Shown here: piece after piece, positions 8,801-10,345 of the stretch
Numbering within the stretch: the first letter of the stretch is position 1
Layout of the letters: each line of letters starts with the position of its first letter
Source: an uncultured Clostridia bacterium
Lineage (GTDB): Bacteria; Bacillota; Clostridia; Christensenellales; Aristaeellaceae
Length of the DNA stretch: 10,345 nt
Assembly: GCA_946615495.1 (NCBI GenBank)
Contig: CAMOHY010000059.1
Coordinates: 1 to 10,345 of the forward strand
Direction of reading: 5' to 3'
Program-made: the position numbers and the translations under genes
Notes under the pieces: model-generated
The model's database searches: none
Seen by the model: the letters and a program-made list of their open reading frames with translations, nothing else
What the model was told of the DNA's origin: nothing

Positions 8801-10265
8801 CTTCTGGACCTGTCAGCTTTCCAGCCTGCAGCTTTTCTGCTTTGACCATTCCCTGGAGGTGATGATGAACCTTTGGCTGCCCTATCAGGTGCTTTCCGCC
8901 CGGCTGATGAGCCGGATGGGGCCCTACCAAACGGGGGGCGCTTTTGGCTTCCGCGATCAATTGCAGGATTGCCTGGCTCTTTTGTTTACGGACCCCGCCT
9001 TTGTGCGCGGGCATTTGCTGCGCTGCGCCGCCCATCAATTCACGGAAGGCGATGTGCAGCACTGGTGGCACGCGCCCAGGCGCGGCGTGCGCACCCGCGT
9101 CAGCGACGACAAGCTGTTTTTGCCTTATCTGACGGCCAAATACGTGTCCGTGACCGGCGATAAAAGCATCCTAAAGGCGGAAGCGCCCTATCTGCTGTCC
9201 GCGCCGCTTGGGGAGCAGGAGAGGGACCGGTATGAGGAGCCGGAGGAAACAAAGCAGGCCGAGCCGCTTTTGTCCCACTGCCTGCGGGCCATTGACTCGG
9301 TGGCCCTGGGCGCTCACGGCCTGCCGCTCATGGGCGGCGGGGACTGGAACGACGGCATGAACCGGGTGGGCGGCAAAACGGGGGAAAGCGTGTGGCTGGG
9401 CTTTTTCCTGGCCCTGGTGCTCAAGGAGTTTTCCGCCCTGTGCCCGGCAGAAATCAAGGAAAAGTATCAGGCCTTGCGAAGAAAAGTGCTGGACAGCGCG
9501 GAAAGCGCCTGGACGGGAAAATGGTACCTGCGGGCCTGGCGGGAGGATGGCGCGCCCCTGGCCGGGCCGGATACCGATCCGCCGCGCATCGACCTTATCA
9601 GCCAATGCTTTGCCGTACTTTCAGGCGCGCCCAGGGACCATGCCCGCACCGCCCTTATCCATGCCCTGGACCTGCTTTGGGACCGGGAGGCGGGCGTGGT
9701 CAAGCTGCTTTCTCCGCCTTTTTCGCCCGAAGAAGGCGCGGGCTATATCGGCGCCTATCTGCCCGGCGTGCGGGAAAACGGGGGCCAGTATACCCACGCC
9801 GTGCCCTGGCTCATCATGGCGCTTTGCCGCCTGGGGGAAACGGACCTGGCCTGGGAAATCGCGCAGGCCATTTTGCCCATCCGTCACAGCGATACGCGGG
9901 AAAAAGCGTTGATTTACAAAATAGAGCCCTATGTGCTGGCCGGGGATGTTTACGCGGGAGAAAACCGGGGCCGGGGCGGCTGGAGCTGGTACACCGGCAG
10001 CGCCGCCTGGCTGTATTGGGCGGTGCTGACCGAGCTGCTGGGCTTTGAAAAGCGGGGAAATGAGGCCAGGCTCCAGCCCCGGCGCGGCCCCAACGGAGAA
10101 GGATACACGCTCATATACCGCTTCGGCAACGCCAATTACCATTTTACCGCCGCGCGGGACACCCTGTTTCCTACCCTGGACGGGGAAAAGCTTCAGGAGG
10201 GCTGGGCCCGTCTGGAGGCGGACGGGCGCACCCACGAGGCCAGGTTTCCCCTGAAGGACCTGTGA
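2835..10265 (+). CDS. ndvB: Cyclic beta-1,2-glucan synthase, GT84-GH189-GH94 multidomain membrane protein (NdvB/ChvB/Cgs family)
   Basis: A membrane enzyme predicted to polymerise UDP-glucose into beta-1,2-glucan, close it into rings and trim chain length. Order in the 2476 residues: N-terminal cytoplasmic region (about 20-330, with GYYLIER at 307-313); two membrane segments (about 336-381); GT84 catalytic domain (about 400-690) with LDADT (Asp542, Asp544), GKGIY (618-622), SHDLIEG (642-648) and HRWTRGDWQ (677-685); three or four membrane segments (about 708-737 and 793-836); GH189 cyclisation domain (about 850-1245) with DNEQTDP (878-884), STVDSGN (957-963), GISES (Glu1119), GLFEAVDYSP (Glu1188) and MAHHQGM (1208-1214); two GH94-type beta-sandwich regions (about 1290-1540 and 1735-1975); and the GH94 helical barrel (about 2005-2410) with GAFGFRDQLQD (2035-2045), GDVQHWW (2072-2078), RVSDD (2088-2092), GGGDWNDGM (Asp2173, presumed general acid), RENGGQYTH (2313-2321) and GGWSWYTGSAAW (2381-2392). 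It is about 350 residues shorter than the roughly 2830-residue rhizobial proteins, with no broken frame. The TDP-to-product roles are inferred from family knowledge; linkage and ring size cannot be read from sequence. Confidence 0.93.
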   Translation: MRRTSSFSFFSFSGAKARIKLPKGLSERIRGAHAAACRIQREELSPSGVWLEDNALFLLEKTDALERELRALPPLPAAGGTARILALARGVCQEEDGEITAPGIIRFVREHLGEAELTQAETACLRPALGCALMERLEDSLSVCLKEGEEKRIAQAWADQFSKGQKEELPKDDALLCQVLSCLSQREDTDALRRADAMLNREGRRSEDALRRSQEAETAEGLKTGRIIYSLRKLSALPFDGIEERLSPVAGILRLDPTYARMDGPSRAFYRQCACRIARRWRVRESDAARAAVALSSGKEGAEGEAGYYLIERPDLIALHLGKRKKPSFALRHRQGLFLAPLYGGAALALLCAAALGAPVCLWPLIALCASEIFRLAEFFAVRRIFPARLVPRLRMKRLNAQTRTLVVVPTLLTSRKQALQAVKHLSILRSVHPDEYLDFLLLGDFKDSDSETEPEDGEILLSARLAIEEMNRQRGGGFYYLHRRRKWDMGQRCFTGRERKRGALEMLNQLLTEGKTRDALAYASQDNDFWKGRYAYVITLDADTFLPPGEARRLVGAMEHPLQKGRVGVVQPRMETAPDTVRTRTQLFFGGLGGADPYHLSAQDVYQDVFGRGSFVGKGIYSPAFWREKTAGRMMAGRLLSHDLIEGETVGSALADDIVLFDGHPASLQAWQKRLHRWTRGDWQLLPYLADRRLTLLSRHKIWDNLRRSLVPIAQVLLLAAGAYFGSLPLCLLALPWPARGMHRRLLPLPGKAYTLLDAAIRALYRQFISHRGLLSWVTAAQADQGKDAPLPCVLFQIAAGTAVTALALLPGGFLPAAFVGLGWVAAPLLAPFLDGPAFLPRPMNRAMEAQARALARDTWRFFEDQVTESTHFLPPDNEQTDPDKGSALRTSPTNIGLYLLSCCAAREMKLISLSACARRIADTLNTLEKLKTWKGHFYNWYSLENLAPMEPRFVSTVDSGNCMGCLLCCAQLFRAQLGQLPLEYRALPARLDALAYGMDFSALYDPKLHLFSVGWEAEGKRLSPAHYDCLASEARLASYLAIMTGQVERRHWRALNRAAVRAGGGSALLSWGGTMFEYLMPALLLPLLPGTLLGEGCKSAVRAQMNADPRRPFGISESGYYAFDPELNYQYKAFGLPLLAQSPDTAGQVVAPYASVLALPFFPAAASENIRRMTALGWRDGHGLFEAVDYSPRRVESGPCVVKSHMAHHQGMILCALCNALEEGALSRAFMALPAARANAYLLWEKAPARARRRVQLPPPREEKNGETPVARPALQGLPPESCALSGAGTAWVLNAQGQGLLKARRMLITRFDAQAGEQTGPQFYLRDEREGRCFRPALAGGAVFGEGMARWQCVWQGLKVLLRCCVDPLTGAAVASLTVENPGGEARQVEAASFLEIAQGSWEADAAHPNFRDLSVRVSPWGSHGLFSRRLPRDEGDEWPVIGHCVVGDVLALRRQGDRSLFLGRQGSYAYPAQMEKGAEECAFRTGDVIAPCLSLRARMHLEPQGRGTVYFIMGCADTEENLKGLALSPSRARAAFSLARAQEKMLYRSLGIEAGMPEMYRQMLGALLFFDLPHQQALPAAPRQTLWRFGVSGALPVLLVLLRDGADQALIRHALRFHAFLRMRGLQADLVFFCPEEKDYFRPVHDRVLQLLAVSPERQALGAAGGVFVAEGDETLSRAMESLARLTLRGGQSLKAQLSALRIQCSQISGGKIALPEPVLPARLEGDNSFGGFLPGGGYCVKAAAPAPWHQLLCGPAFGTLVCETGILHSYAGNSRLGRLTRLCPDVHRGVPSEEIYLKDEEENVYPLVRCAAAYEPGTAVYRCAAGGVTAEVAVFSHAERPLGVRSVTLRCAKESAVRLYWLVRFALGEDPAFTRCRAQEGMVTAQSGDAPGLAWAAMEGSRCQALCAASCFGCAGEKAPPALLRAASGLGSVGMLSAPVTLRAREPVRVTLALGFSLEESAALADWQGLLAQGAAQAERDVRSFWTCQLSSLQLFCFDHSLEVMMNLWLPYQVLSARLMSRMGPYQTGGAFGFRDQLQDCLALLFTDPAFVRGHLLRCAAHQFTEGDVQHWWHAPRRGVRTRVSDDKLFLPYLTAKYVSVTGDKSILKAEAPYLLSAPLGEQERDRYEEPEETKQAEPLLSHCLRAIDSVALGAHGLPLMGGGDWNDGMNRVGGKTGESVWLGFFLALVLKEFSALCPAEIKEKYQALRRKVLDSAESAWTGKWYLRAWREDGAPLAGPDTDPPRIDLISQCFAVLSGAPRDHARTALIHALDLLWDREAGVVKLLSPPFSPEEGAGYIGAYLPGVRENGGQYTHAVPWLIMALCRLGETDLAWEIAQAILPIRHSDTREKALIYKIEPYVLAGDVYAGENRGRGGWSWYTGSAAWLYWAVLTELLGFEKRGNEARLQPRRGPNGEGYTLIYRFGNANYHFTAARDTLFPTLDGEKLQEGWARLEADGRTHEARFPLKDL

Positions 10266-10266
10266 G

Positions 10267-10319
10267 AAAAAATGGCCTGGGACGGAGAGGACGCCCTCTG
10301 TCCCAGGCCAAAGCTTTTC
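10267..10319. terminator. Bidirectional intrinsic terminator, strongest for the minus strand
   Basis: TGGCCTGGGAC (10273-10283) pairs perfectly over 11 bases with GTCCCAGGCCA (10300-10310), and AGAGG/CCTCT can pair inside. On the minus strand the stem is followed directly by six T residues (10272-10267), a textbook rho-independent terminator. On the plus strand the stem starts 7 bases after the synthase stop codon, but only TTTT (10315-10318) follows, after AAGC, so it is weaker in that direction. The layout predicts a converging minus-strand gene ending beyond the right edge; 10311-10345 itself shows no stop codon in any minus-strand frame and no recognisable gene. Confidence 0.8.
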
Positions 10320-10345
10320 CTGAAAACGGCTTTCCTTGACGCGCC

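Noticed and set aside
2835..10265. Possibility that the giant gene is an artefactual fusion or separate adjacent genes
   Set aside because: There is one uninterrupted frame, and the GT84-GH189-GH94 order is the known architecture of cyclic glucan synthases.
1..10345. CRISPR array, tRNA or rRNA genes, insertion sequences, attachment sites
   Set aside because: No regularly spaced repeats, tRNA-like cloverleaf, transposase motifs or terminal inverted repeats were seen; almost the whole window is occupied by three coherent genes.

Overview
The window holds three protein-coding genes and their control sites. All three make or shape glucose polymers. Strong Shine-Dalgarno sequences (AAGGAGG, GGAGGAG), consensus-like sigma-A promoters in AT-rich gaps between GC-rich genes, and the style of the GlgC and GlgB proteins suggest a GC-rich member of the Bacillota, probably an anaerobic, gut-type Clostridia lineage. 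That placement is an inference from sequence style; there is no rRNA here to confirm it.

Layout. Positions 1-595 (minus strand) hold the N-terminal half of GlgC, ADP-glucose pyrophosphorylase, cut by the left edge. Positions 596-725 are a 130-base gap with a promoter, an inverted repeat and a leader hairpin for glgC. Positions 726-2681 (minus strand) hold a complete glgB, glycogen branching enzyme. Positions 2682-2834 are a divergent intergenic region with a clear glgB promoter. Positions 2835-10265 (plus strand) hold one giant 2476-codon gene. It encodes a cyclic beta-1,2-glucan synthase of the NdvB/ChvB/Cgs type, with a GT84 polymerase in the membrane, a GH189 cyclisation domain and a C-terminal GH94 phosphorylase domain. 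Positions 10266-10345 hold a strong hairpin terminator that works best for a gene arriving on the minus strand from beyond the right edge. No gene-free stretch is longer than 153 bases.

How the genes fit together. GlgC makes ADP-glucose from glucose-1-phosphate, and GlgB branches the alpha-1,4-glucan built from it, so the minus-strand genes belong to a glycogen operon that probably continues to the left (glgD and glgA would be expected, but are not seen). The divergent gene makes beta-1,2-glucan from UDP-glucose. Its GH94 domain should release glucose-1-phosphate by phosphorolysis, which is the substrate of GlgC. The locus therefore puts a storage alpha-glucan pathway back to back with a beta-1,2-glucan machine around one shared metabolite. 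The enzyme family is known, mainly from Proteobacteria where the product is periplasmic. What it does in a probable single-membrane anaerobe, with no exporter gene beside it, is the most interesting question here.
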